Shown here: positions 8,353-17,320 of the stretch, piece after piece
Layout of the letters: each line of letters starts with the position of its first letter
Position numbering within the stretch: position 1 is the stretch's first letter
Assembly (NCBI GenBank): GCA_018821715.1
Contig: JAHJLN010000118.1
Span: forward strand, 1-51,430
Length of the DNA stretch: 51,430 nt
From: Pseudomonadota bacterium
Lineage (GTDB): Bacteria; Desulfobacterota; Desulfobacteria; Desulfobacterales; Desulfobacteraceae
Direction of reading: 5' to 3'
The notes under the pieces: generated by a model
The model's database searches: none
Seen by the model: only the letters and a program-made list of their open reading frames with translations
What the model was told of the DNA's origin: nothing
Made by a program: the position numbers and the translations under genes

Positions 8353-11300
8353 TTACTTTCTTTTCATAAGAATCTGCTGATAACTTCTCAGTTGACGGCT
8401 GTAAATCCGGCAAAGATTGATGATTACCACTGGGAACTCTTTAATGATCCGGCAAAAATCGTCGCCGGCCATTTCAAGAAGAATAGATGAAGATGTTGCT
8501 TTGAGTGTATAAAGCTGGTTTCCGTCGTCAATCCACTGCCTTTCTCCTGCAAAAGCGATTGAAAACAAGTCTGAATACCCGGCAATATGGCCTGTGATGA
8601 GACAGCTTTCAAAGTCAAGCTCTCCCTGGTGCAAAAAATAAACACCATGGGCTTTCCGGTTTTCCATAAAAACAATCTCCCCTGCCGGGTATGTTATGAA
8701 ACGACAGGCCCTGGCAATGGACATCACTTCCATGATTTTAAGCCCGTCAAATAAAGGATTTTTTTGCAGACACCCGATTTTTCCAACCAGATCCGGATCC
8801 AGCCGGGTCTTAACTGTCAACATGCTGTTGTCCGGACGAGGGGTGACACATGAAGCAGCATACAGACACAAGTCTGTAACAGCGATGTCCGCATCTGTTG
8901 AAAGCTGCTCACAAATTTGTTCAAAAGAGGTTAATACCATGGGTTTGATCTTCATGGCCCTGCAACTTGCAGTAAGCCTTTGGGCCACGGGGATATCTTC
9001 TAAAAAAGGAATCAAAGCAAACCGAAGGTCAGAATGAAGAGCACTTTCAAGCAACTCAATGGCATTATCAATATCCCTTCGCCTGCCCGACTGGACGGCT
9101 CGAAGAATAATCCGCATCTCATCATTGAATTCAATAATCCCCACCACTCGCAGGACGGTTTCAATAATCTCCTGCTGCTTGTCCATAAGACAGGCCCTCA
9201 AAAGGCTGAGGGAATCACTGGGGCTGCAGGTGTCCAATGCGGCCACACAGGACAGGTAATGACAGGCCTTTGCAAGCCGGTCCAGGATAAACCTGGAAAG
9301 ATCTGCTGTTGGAACACCGATCCGTTCAAAAAGCAGAATAATCTCTTCCTTCATGAAACGGGACGGCTGCGCCAGCCCCCTGAAAAGGGCCGGGACAATC
9401 TTCTCCCCCTGCATAACAAGCAGCCGTGATGCTTCTGACCGGATGCTTGAATCAACATCCTTTAAAAATATCATAAAAAGTTCAGGCGATGCTTTTGGTT
9501 CAAGCGTTGATATGGCTCTCAAAGATGCCATGCGGACAAGGCCTGATGCATCCGTGCTACCCAAAACAGCTAAAGGCAGCACCTTGTCATGATTCATTTT
9601 TGACAACCCTTCAAGAGCCCAGGCTTTCAAATCCGGGTCATCCTCCTGGGAAAACATCTCCAAAAGTTCCTGGCTGTAAACCGGATCTCCCGTCTTTGCA
9701 AGAACCTTGGCTGCCAGCCATACAAGATCTCTGTCCCCGGCCAGCCATTCATCAATCCTGCGCCGGTATTCCTCATGATTCTCAAGGTTGCAGCTCACAC
9801 ATGATCCGGCAAATGCCTCTGCTTTAATGCGAACATCAGAATGATACAAAAATTCTTCCATAAACGGACCGCTGCCTGAAGGATCAACCCGGGTCAGGGT
9901 TTCCAGCCAATATGGGAGTGCTTCCACAGAAGCTGAACGGGCAAGTTCATACATCCTGGACGCATGGGGACCGATATTTTCAGGCGTAATGAGAGCAAGT
10001 ATCTGCTTTTGAATGACCGGTTGTTTTTGAACAATGGTTTTAAGAAGGGTTTCCTCCCATTTATCCGGCCGGGTTTTTACCAGAAATTCTGCGCAAAGAA
10101 GCGCAACACTGCCGTTCTTTGATACCAGTCCCTGTTGAAAAATCCGGGTGGTCTGCTTATCTCGTACAAGCAGTTGGAGTTGATCGTCTTCCATCTTTTT
10201 CCAATCCATCTGGTTTTCTTTCAAAGATTGCATTAGAATCTCAGGATAGGCCTTTTTTAAACGAAAGCTGGTCACCACCCATGCCAGGGCAAACGGCAGT
10301 GCCACCAAGGATAACATGCGCGGTTCAACCACCCCTCTGATGAGAGCCAGAAAACCTGATCCGGCAAAATCTGCAGCCCTGACAACGCTGCCCCGAAGCA
10401 CCAGCCGTATCATGCTTCTGTGCTTTTCAGGAAAAAAATTATATAAAACCGACCGGGCCGGGTTGTTGAGAACTGTTTTCAGCATTTCCGTCGTCACCCT
10501 GGCATACACGCCGGCAAAAATATCAAACCGCAGAAAAATACCGCCAAACGCAATGCAATAATTAACCGGGTGAAATAAAAGGCTTGTCGGAACCCCCCAT
10601 CGGGTGATTAAACGGCTTGATCCCATTAAAAGAACAAACATCAGGGCATTGGATACCCCTCTGAAAATCCCAAAGAACTGGAGGGTCAGTGCCTCAGAAG
10701 CAAAATGCTGGTCCACCAGCACATTAAACTGGTAATCCAGCAACGGAAGGATCATATTGGGAATCGCCAGGAGCAGAACCATATATTTGAGAAGGGTGGA
10801 TTTGTTTGCATATCCGATAAATTCCTTTAACACAGCCAGGTTACTCTTCCCTGATTTCCCCTGACTTTTCTTGACGCGGGACTGAAGCGGTGTTCCGGCG
10901 ACCTTTTCCGTTAACTCATTGAGCAGGGCTGCCACTGCCATGCCTGCAATAAAAAGCAGCAGGATATTGTCCATACCGATCCATATTGCCAGCCTGCGTG
11001 TCATAAGGCTTCCCAGTGTTGTCCCGAGGATGCCGCCCGCACTTATCAGGGTATAAAGTCTTTTGGACTGCTGGGTTGTAAACATGTCATTTAAAATATC
11101 CCAGTACAGGATGGGCAGGATACCGACAGCCTGGCTTTTCAGAATATACAGAAGCGGATAGGCAAGTTCCACACCCATTGAAATCAGTATTCGGACAACC
11201 CCCATACAGATGCCATAGAATAAAAGAAGGCCGGTAAACACCCGAATTGTGCGGAACCGTTCCATTAAAAGGCTGACAAAGCCTGCAAAGCCAAAGGTGA

Positions 11301-11556
11301 CGATGGCCTCTATCATGAATACCATTGGCAGGGCTTCAGACCCGTACCGTTTTAAAAAAGTCGTCTGGGCCACATTATTGACCATAATGCTGCTGACGCT
11401 CATCAAAAGCTGGATGAGCGTCACCCACAGTAAAAGCTTGACCTCACCGGGGTAAACCCTTAACAGGCGCTGCACGCCTCCTGCCGGCAGCAACAATTGA
11501 AACAACGCATGCCTTGAGGAAGACACATCAGGATTACGATTTTTTAAAAAAAGCAT
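8353..11556 (-). CDS. Npt1/Npt2-like transporter fused to HEAT repeats and a cyclic-nucleotide-binding domain
   Basis: A 1,067-residue protein. The ATG at 11556 follows GGGGA. Residues ~35-440 form about twelve hydrophobic segments resembling the ATP/ADP translocase-like MFS branch (for example QTTFLKRYGSEALP, GGILGTTLGSLMTRRLA). Residues ~450-830 are helical repeats of HEAT type (for example DPDLKAWALEGLSKM, VRMASLRAISTLEP). A cyclic-nucleotide-binding-like domain runs from ~930 to 1050 (ITYPAGEIVFMENRKAHGVYFLHQGELDF region). The likely design is a membrane permease with a large cytoplasmic sensing or scaffolding part. Substrate and ligand are unknown; real nucleotide exchange is not established for free-living bacterial homologues. 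It is divergent from the penicillin-binding-protein gene. Confidence 0.8.
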   Translation of the reverse strand: MLFLKNRNPDVSSSRHALFQLLLPAGGVQRLLRVYPGEVKLLLWVTLIQLLMSVSSIMVNNVAQTTFLKRYGSEALPMVFMIEAIVTFGFAGFVSLLMERFRTIRVFTGLLLFYGICMGVVRILISMGVELAYPLLYILKSQAVGILPILYWDILNDMFTTQQSKRLYTLISAGGILGTTLGSLMTRRLAIWIGMDNILLLFIAGMAVAALLNELTEKVAGTPLQSRVKKSQGKSGKSNLAVLKEFIGYANKSTLLKYMVLLLAIPNMILPLLDYQFNVLVDQHFASEALTLQFFGIFRGVSNALMFVLLMGSSRLITRWGVPTSLLFHPVNYCIAFGGIFLRFDIFAGVYARVTTEMLKTVLNNPARSVLYNFFPEKHRSMIRLVLRGSVVRAADFAGSGFLALIRGVVEPRMLSLVALPFALAWVVTSFRLKKAYPEILMQSLKENQMDWKKMEDDQLQLLVRDKQTTRIFQQGLVSKNGSVALLCAEFLVKTRPDKWEETLLKTIVQKQPVIQKQILALITPENIGPHASRMYELARSASVEALPYWLETLTRVDPSGSGPFMEEFLYHSDVRIKAEAFAGSCVSCNLENHEEYRRRIDEWLAGDRDLVWLAAKVLAKTGDPVYSQELLEMFSQEDDPDLKAWALEGLSKMNHDKVLPLAVLGSTDASGLVRMASLRAISTLEPKASPELFMIFLKDVDSSIRSEASRLLVMQGEKIVPALFRGLAQPSRFMKEEIILLFERIGVPTADLSRFILDRLAKACHYLSCVAALDTCSPSDSLSLLRACLMDKQQEIIETVLRVVGIIEFNDEMRIILRAVQSGRRRDIDNAIELLESALHSDLRFALIPFLEDIPVAQRLTASCRAMKIKPMVLTSFEQICEQLSTDADIAVTDLCLYAASCVTPRPDNSMLTVKTRLDPDLVGKIGCLQKNPLFDGLKIMEVMSIARACRFITYPAGEIVFMENRKAHGVYFLHQGELDFESCLITGHIAGYSDLFSIAFAGERQWIDDGNQLYTLKATSSSILLEMAGDDFCRIIKEFPVVIINLCRIYSRQLRSYQQILMKRK

Positions 11557-11776
11557 ATTTTCCCCATCTGATCGAAAAAAAATCCAAGTCTTTTTTAATC
11601 TTTTACCATAATATGGATAAGCAGGATAAACTCTTTTTAGAAAATAACAAAAACTATTCTTTCTTAGGATATGCCACGAACCATTTTGCTCCTGCCATAG
11701 GTATTGCTATAAAACATGGAATCTGATAATAACTATCTAAAAAAACATAAAATTTTCAACCAACATTCAGGGTGTT

Positions 11777-14182
11777 ATGGCAAAACAAAAAAGTAAATCC
11801 GAAGTACTGAAACTGAGAACCAAGAAAAAGGAAAAGAGGATTGTTCTTTCGCTTTTCAAATGGTGTTTTATTCTATTCATTCTCTTCGGCCTTTTGGGGT
11901 GTGCAGGCCTTGCAGGGCTCTACTATTACCTGAGCCAGGACCTTCCAAAAATCAACACAATGAAGGATTACCGTCCTGCAACAGTGACCAGTGTCTTTTC
12001 AGATGACGGCAGAAAAATCGGAGAATTCTACGAGGAAAGAAGAATTGTCATTCCCCTGTCCCAAATGCCCAAAAACCTTATCAATGCATTTGTTGCAGCA
12101 GAAGATTCACGATTCAGAGAACACCCGGGCATTGATATTCTTTCCATTATCAGGGCCTCTTTTAAAAATTTTAAGGCCGGCACCATTGTACAGGGGGGGT
12201 CCACCATCACCCAGCAGGTTACCAAATCCTTTCTGCTGACACCGGAAAAGACCTATGAAAGAAAAATCAAAGAAGCGATTCTTGCCTACAGGATTGAAAA
12301 AAAATTCACTAAAGATGAAATTCTTTTTCTTTATCTGAACCAGATCTATCTGGGCCATGGGGCCTATGGGGTCGAAGCGGCATCGGAAAATTATTTTGGT
12401 AAACATACCAAAGATCTCAACCTGGCAGAATGCTCAATGCTTGCAGGCCTGCCCCAGGCACCCAGCCGATATTCTCCTTTCAGATTTCCGGACCGTGCAA
12501 AACAGCGACAGATTTACGTTTTGAACCGGATGAAGGAAGATGGCCTGATCACAAACCTTGAGGCCACTGAATCCATTGATCTCAAATTGGATATTAAGCC
12601 TCGAAAAAACTGGTTTATTGAAAGGGTGCCCTGTTATACCGAGCATGTCAGACGATATGTGGAAAACCATTACGGAAAAGATGCCCTGTATAACCAAGGG
12701 CTTCAAATACACACCGCCGTCAATATTGAACTCCAGAAAATCGGAAGAGACGCTGTAAACAAAGGATTGATTGAGCTTGACAGGCGGACAGGGTATCGAG
12801 GCCCGTTAAAAAACATCTCTACGCTTCAAATAGAAAATTTCTGTGCCAGGATTTCAGAAAAAATCGGCAATAAACTACTGGAAAAAGGGAATATTTATGA
12901 AGGAGTTGTTTTACATGCAGATGATGAAAACAATACCACAACAGTCAGAGTAGGAAATTTTCACGGGGTCATAAAACTTGAAACCATGACCTGGGCTCGA
13001 AAACCTGATTTTGATGTTGCTTATTATGAAGCCATCGTCAAGAAACCTTCCCAGGTGTTTAAACCCGGGGACATCATTCTGGTCAAATTGCTCAATGATA
13101 TTGTTGAAGACAATGAGGTGGAGTTTATCCTGGAACAGGAACCTGTTGCCCAGTCTGCTTTGTTAAGTATTGAAGCTGAAACCGGCCATGTAAAAACCAT
13201 GATCGGTGGACGCGATTACATAAACAGCCAGTTTAACCGGGCCTATCAATCCAGACGTCAGCCCGGGAGCGCATTCAAACCTATTATTTATGCTGCTGCC
13301 CTTGATAAAGGCTATACGGCTGCCAGCACCATCATTGATTCCCCGGTTGTCTACGAAGATACGGAGCGTGATTTCATCTGGAAACCCCGCAATTATAAAG
13401 AAAAATTCTTTGGCCCTACCCTGTTCCGTGAAGCCCTTGTAAAATCAAGAAATGTTGTCACCATAAAAATCCTTAAAGATATTGGGATAGACTATGTGAT
13501 TGATTATTCCAGAAGACTTGGCATCACATCGGATATCAGCCAGGATCTATCCATTGCGCTTGGATCATCCGGCCTTTCTTTGCTGGAACTGGTCAATGCC
13601 TATTCTGTTTTTTCAAACCTGGGGTATCTGATTGAGCCGGTATTTATTACAAAAATTTATGACCGTGACGGAAACCTGCTGGAAACCTCTAAACTGATTC
13701 GCAAAAAAGTAATTGATATGAGCACTGCCTATATCATGACCAATATCATGGAAAGCGTTGTAAAATCCGGGACTGCCTGGCGAATCAAAGCCCTGAAACG
13801 ACCTGTGGCAGGTAAAACCGGAACAACAAACAATCTGTTTGATGCCTGGTTTTTAGGATATACCCCCAGATACACCACAGGTGTCTGGGTCGGACTTGAC
13901 CAGGAAGCCCCTCTCGGAAAAGGAGAGACCGGCTCAAGGGCTGCCAGTCCCATCTGGCTTGAATTTATGAAAAATGCATTGGAAGGAAAACCCGCCAGGA
14001 CCTTTAACGTACCTGAAGGAATTGTTTTTGCCAAAATCGATGCCAAAACAGGACTGCTTCCCATTGAAGAATCTGAAGAGACCATTTTCGAGTGCTTCAA
14101 AGAAGGCACCGTGCCGACTGAACATACCCAGAAACCGGATACCGCCTCTGATTCCGAAGCGCTTTTTAAACAAGGAATTTAA
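11777..14182 (+). CDS. mrcA: class A penicillin-binding protein (PBP1A-like)
   Basis: An 801-residue bifunctional peptidoglycan glycosyltransferase/transpeptidase of the inner membrane. A basic N-terminus precedes a membrane anchor at ~27-52. The GT51 domain has the catalytic Glu in AAEDSRFREHPG (~110) and GGSTITQQVTK. An OB-like insert lies between the domains. The transpeptidase carries SAFK (Ser at ~498), SRN (~557) and KTGT (~679). Length is typical. It is preceded by a 220-base divergent intergenic region. Confidence 0.95.
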   Translation: MAKQKSKSEVLKLRTKKKEKRIVLSLFKWCFILFILFGLLGCAGLAGLYYYLSQDLPKINTMKDYRPATVTSVFSDDGRKIGEFYEERRIVIPLSQMPKNLINAFVAAEDSRFREHPGIDILSIIRASFKNFKAGTIVQGGSTITQQVTKSFLLTPEKTYERKIKEAILAYRIEKKFTKDEILFLYLNQIYLGHGAYGVEAASENYFGKHTKDLNLAECSMLAGLPQAPSRYSPFRFPDRAKQRQIYVLNRMKEDGLITNLEATESIDLKLDIKPRKNWFIERVPCYTEHVRRYVENHYGKDALYNQGLQIHTAVNIELQKIGRDAVNKGLIELDRRTGYRGPLKNISTLQIENFCARISEKIGNKLLEKGNIYEGVVLHADDENNTTTVRVGNFHGVIKLETMTWARKPDFDVAYYEAIVKKPSQVFKPGDIILVKLLNDIVEDNEVEFILEQEPVAQSALLSIEAETGHVKTMIGGRDYINSQFNRAYQSRRQPGSAFKPIIYAAALDKGYTAASTIIDSPVVYEDTERDFIWKPRNYKEKFFGPTLFREALVKSRNVVTIKILKDIGIDYVIDYSRRLGITSDISQDLSIALGSSGLSLLELVNAYSVFSNLGYLIEPVFITKIYDRDGNLLETSKLIRKKVIDMSTAYIMTNIMESVVKSGTAWRIKALKRPVAGKTGTTNNLFDAWFLGYTPRYTTGVWVGLDQEAPLGKGETGSRAASPIWLEFMKNALEGKPARTFNVPEGIVFAKIDAKTGLLPIEESEETIFECFKEGTVPTEHTQKPDTASDSEALFKQGI

Positions 14183-14210
14183 TCAGTATTTGCCTGTTTT
14201 ATTATTTTTT

Positions 14211-15239
14211 TTAACCCTCACTTAAAACGACCTGATTTACAGGAATGGTTTCATCCAGCCGGATTGAAAACACCAATTCAGGATACTGCAAGTCAAGTTT
14301 TTTTAAATTCATATTCTTGTTACCCCTCAGTCGGGATTCTGATTTTGGATGAACACATAAGACCATTCTCCTGGTCACTGACAGGTCCCGGTATTGATCA
14401 ATTTTACTGCAGGCCGAGTCGTATAATATTTCAGAAAACACAAGATGACCAAAAGCCGGATGCCAGGGGCCGGCAAGCACCATTGATTTATCTTCCATCA
14501 TGTCCGATGCCTGTAGTCCCATGCGAACGACAGTGACATTGGCTGTCCTGAATATATGAACCATTTTTTTAACCAGCCGGATACTCTTTTCAAGGCTCAA
14601 CGGCTGATATTTTCCCTGGTAATACCAGTGTTCCATCAGACTGCCTTTTAACACCATCAAGGGATAAATTCTTGCAAAATCAGGTGCAAGTTGTGCCACT
14701 TTTTTTGTACTTTCAAATAACAACTCCTCATTATCCCCTGGTAATCCCACCATGACCTGGACACCGATTCTGAAAGAATAATCTTTCAACAGGCGGATGG
14801 CGTTTATTGTGTCCATACTGGTATGACCCCTTTTTGATGTTAAAAGAACTTCATCAGTCATGGACTGGACACCCAGTTCAATGGTAGATATATTGCAGGA
14901 TCTGATCATATCAAGCGACTTAGCGGTGATGGTATCCGGTCGAGTGGAAAACCGTATGGCATCAATCTTATTTGCATGAATATAGGGTTGGGCAAGATCC
15001 AGCAGGTGGCGTATGTTTTCACAGGACTGTCCCAAAAAATTTCCGCCAAAAAAGGCAAGCTCCACTGGTTCTCTTTTGCCTTTATAGTGTAAATACTGAT
15101 TTACAATTTGATCAAGACCTTCCTTATCCGGCAGTCTTGCTTTTTGATTGGTAATAATGGCCTGGTTACAGAAGGCACAGTGATGGGGGCACCCTGAATG
15201 GGGGATAAAAACGGGGATTACAAGGGGTTTTTTATCCAT
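14211..15239 (-). CDS. Elp3-like radical SAM protein
   Basis: A 342-residue radical SAM enzyme. The cluster motif is CPHHCAFC (C17, C21 and C24), followed by FGGNFLG and a TIM-barrel with RFSTRPD, TIELGVQSM and GVQVMVGLPGD, the hallmarks of the Elp3/oxygen-independent coproporphyrinogen-like branch. The C-terminus lacks the acetyltransferase domain of true Elp3. The function of this short family is not settled; an RNA-related role would fit the upstream RNase III fusion gene, from which it is separated by only 12 bases. It converges with the PBP gene. Confidence 0.88.
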   Translation of the reverse strand: MDKKPLVIPVFIPHSGCPHHCAFCNQAIITNQKARLPDKEGLDQIVNQYLHYKGKREPVELAFFGGNFLGQSCENIRHLLDLAQPYIHANKIDAIRFSTRPDTITAKSLDMIRSCNISTIELGVQSMTDEVLLTSKRGHTSMDTINAIRLLKDYSFRIGVQVMVGLPGDNEELLFESTKKVAQLAPDFARIYPLMVLKGSLMEHWYYQGKYQPLSLEKSIRLVKKMVHIFRTANVTVVRMGLQASDMMEDKSMVLAGPWHPAFGHLVFSEILYDSACSKIDQYRDLSVTRRMVLCVHPKSESRLRGNKNMNLKKLDLQYPELVFSIRLDETIPVNQVVLSEG

Positions 15240-15251
15240 GAAAGGCGCCTG

Positions 15252-16814
15252 TCAGGGATTTATTTTTTTAAGAATCTTTAAGGCTTTTCTTGCAGAATCC
15301 TGTTCTGCTGCTTTTTTTGTTTTTCCCAGACCTTTGGAGTCAATATCAAAAAGGCTCAAACTGATCTCAAAGGTTTTATCATGATCAGGTCCTATCTCTT
15401 TGAGCACTTCATATTGAGGGGTTATAGCACCACGCTCCTGGGCAATTTCCTGCAGCATGCTCTTATAATCAACAATCTTTTCATTAGACAGAATTTTTTC
15501 AAGGCTTTGGCTGAAAAGATCTTGGACCAGCCGGTATGCTTTTTCAAACCCTGCGTCCAGATAAACAGCGGCAATAACTGCTTCAAAAGCATCTGACAGG
15601 ATAGAGTTTTTATCACATCCACGGGAAAGCGCTTCTCCCTTTCCAAGCCGGATAAACCTGCCAAGATCAATGGATCGTGCCATATCGGCAAGCGCCGGCT
15701 CACTGACCAGATTGGATCTTAGCTTTGAAAGCTGTCCCTCTTTTTTTGAAGGACTTTTTTCCATCAACAGATGTCCGATGCAAAGCCCTAAGACCGCATC
15801 TCCCAAAAACTCAAGCCGTTCATTATCTGAAATGCAGGAGTCCTGGTTTTCATTTAAATAGGACCTGTGACACATGGCATTACTCAAAAAGGATCTATCT
15901 TTAAATGAATAACCTATATTGGTTTCAAGGATGCATAAATCAACGGCCTTTTCTTTAATGCTCTCCAACCGGGTGTTTAATTTCTTAACTATTGAATATT
16001 CAATGTTTAAATTGTCTTTGCCCCTTCCCAGATGAACCCCTTCATTAAACGATCCATGAAAGTCTGAACCACCCGTAGCAACCAGATTCTTTGTGTCACT
16101 AAGTTGTTGAAAAAAGGATGTCATTGAAGCATCATGGTCGGTATAATAAACCTCAATGCCTTCCAGGCCATAGGTGATAAGGGTATCAATAAATTTTTCC
16201 AGCTGATGGCTTTGTGTAACGGTCAACAGACCCGGATGTGCCAGGACAGGGAGCCCGCCGGCTTGCAGAATCGTTTGAATTGCTGTCTGGCAACTGACTT
16301 TATATTTGTCCACATATGCAGGCTTGCCTTTGCCAAGATACTTGTCAAAGGCTTGTCTGAAAGTTTCTACATATCCCTGTTCCTTCATGAATTCTGCAAT
16401 ATGGGGGCGGCCTGTCTGCTTGGCTTCAAACCGTTTTTCAACCTGTTCAATAGTGATATTGAATCCAAGGTTGTTTAATTTTTCTATGATTTTCGGATTT
16501 CTTTGGGCCCGGGCCTTTTTTGCATCATCAAGAATCGTGTTAAGACCTTTATCATAAACACTGAACCCATATCCCAGAAGATGAATACTTCCAAGGTCTT
16601 TAAATTCATATGGCGGCTCACAACTGATTTCAACGCCGGTAATAAATTCAGGGGATGCGGGTAAGGGCTGTTTTAAGATTTCCTTGATACCGTATAACGT
16701 ATCATGATCGGTTATGGAAATGACCATGACTCCGGCTTCTTTTGCCAGCGTCAAAATTTCCAAAGGAGAAAATGACCCGTCTGAAGCACTTGAATGTATG
16801 TGAAGATCAATCAA
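15252..16814 (-). CDS. rnc: PHP-domain phosphoesterase (RNase AM/YciV-like) fused to ribonuclease III
   Basis: A single 520-residue frame with two full enzymes. Residues ~1-285 are a PHP phosphoesterase: DLHIHSSASDG, SITDHDT, GVEIS, LAHPG and GGSDFHG supply the expected metal ligands, and PHIAEFMKEQGY...FDKYLGKGKPAYV resembles E. coli YciV (RNase AM, a 5'-3' exonuclease that matures rRNA 5' ends). Residues ~295-520 are RNase III: NERLEFLGDAVLG signature, second catalytic segment SDAFEAVIAAVYLD, and a complete dsRNA-binding domain. The join (RLESIKEKAVDLCILETN) has no stop. The start is TTG at 16814: no ATG or GTG lies between it and the dksA stop. It is coupled between dksA-like and radical SAM genes. 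Confidence 0.92.
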   Translation of the reverse strand: MIDLHIHSSASDGSFSPLEILTLAKEAGVMVISITDHDTLYGIKEILKQPLPASPEFITGVEISCEPPYEFKDLGSIHLLGYGFSVYDKGLNTILDDAKKARAQRNPKIIEKLNNLGFNITIEQVEKRFEAKQTGRPHIAEFMKEQGYVETFRQAFDKYLGKGKPAYVDKYKVSCQTAIQTILQAGGLPVLAHPGLLTVTQSHQLEKFIDTLITYGLEGIEVYYTDHDASMTSFFQQLSDTKNLVATGGSDFHGSFNEGVHLGRGKDNLNIEYSIVKKLNTRLESIKEKAVDLCILETNIGYSFKDRSFLSNAMCHRSYLNENQDSCISDNERLEFLGDAVLGLCIGHLLMEKSPSKKEGQLSKLRSNLVSEPALADMARSIDLGRFIRLGKGEALSRGCDKNSILSDAFEAVIAAVYLDAGFEKAYRLVQDLFSQSLEKILSNEKIVDYKSMLQEIAQERGAITPQYEVLKEIGPDHDKTFEISLSLFDIDSKGLGKTKKAAEQDSARKALKILKKINP

Positions 16815-16832
16815 TGAACTATCATGCGCAGG

Positions 16833-17195
16833 CTAAATGCCAAGAGCCTTCTCCATATCCTCTTCACGTGTTTTACAGTCAATGCACTGGGTGGTGACAG
16901 GTCTTGCCTTGAGCCGGTTGATAGAGATGTCTTCTTCACACCCCTCACATATTCCAAATGTCCCGTTTTCAACACGCACAAGCGCATTTTTAATTTTCTT
17001 GATCAATTTGTGTTCACGGTCCCGAATACGAAGCTCAAAACTTCTATCAGCTTCATGGGAGGCCCTGTCTGTTGGATCGGCAAAATTCTCTTTTGGCTTT
17101 GTCATGCCGGTTACGGTACTGTCAGCATGGGAAATCAACTCAGTAAGCCTTTCACTCAAAAGATTCTTAAAAAATTCCAAATCTTCTTTTTTCAT
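16833..17195 (-). CDS. dksA: DksA/TraR-type zinc-finger regulator
   Basis: A 120-residue DksA-family protein: an N-terminal coiled-coil helix pair with acidic tip region (ENFADPTDRASHEADRS) and a C-terminal four-cysteine zinc finger, CEGC...CIDC. By family it binds in the RNA polymerase secondary channel and, with ppGpp, controls rRNA and amino-acid promoters; other family members differ, so the exact role is inferred. It starts the operon that continues into the PHP-RNase III gene 18 bases downstream. Confidence 0.93.
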   Translation of the reverse strand: MKKEDLEFFKNLLSERLTELISHADSTVTGMTKPKENFADPTDRASHEADRSFELRIRDREHKLIKKIKNALVRVENGTFGICEGCEEDISINRLKARPVTTQCIDCKTREEDMEKALGI

Positions 17196-17320
17196 AGCAT
17201 TTGCCCTTTATCTTAAATTACAAGAATATCCGAAATTAAATATTATACTAAAATTTATTAAAATGTAAAGAATTAAATAGCAGGCTCTGGCCTGATGTCA
17301 AGCCACAGCAACATCTTTGG

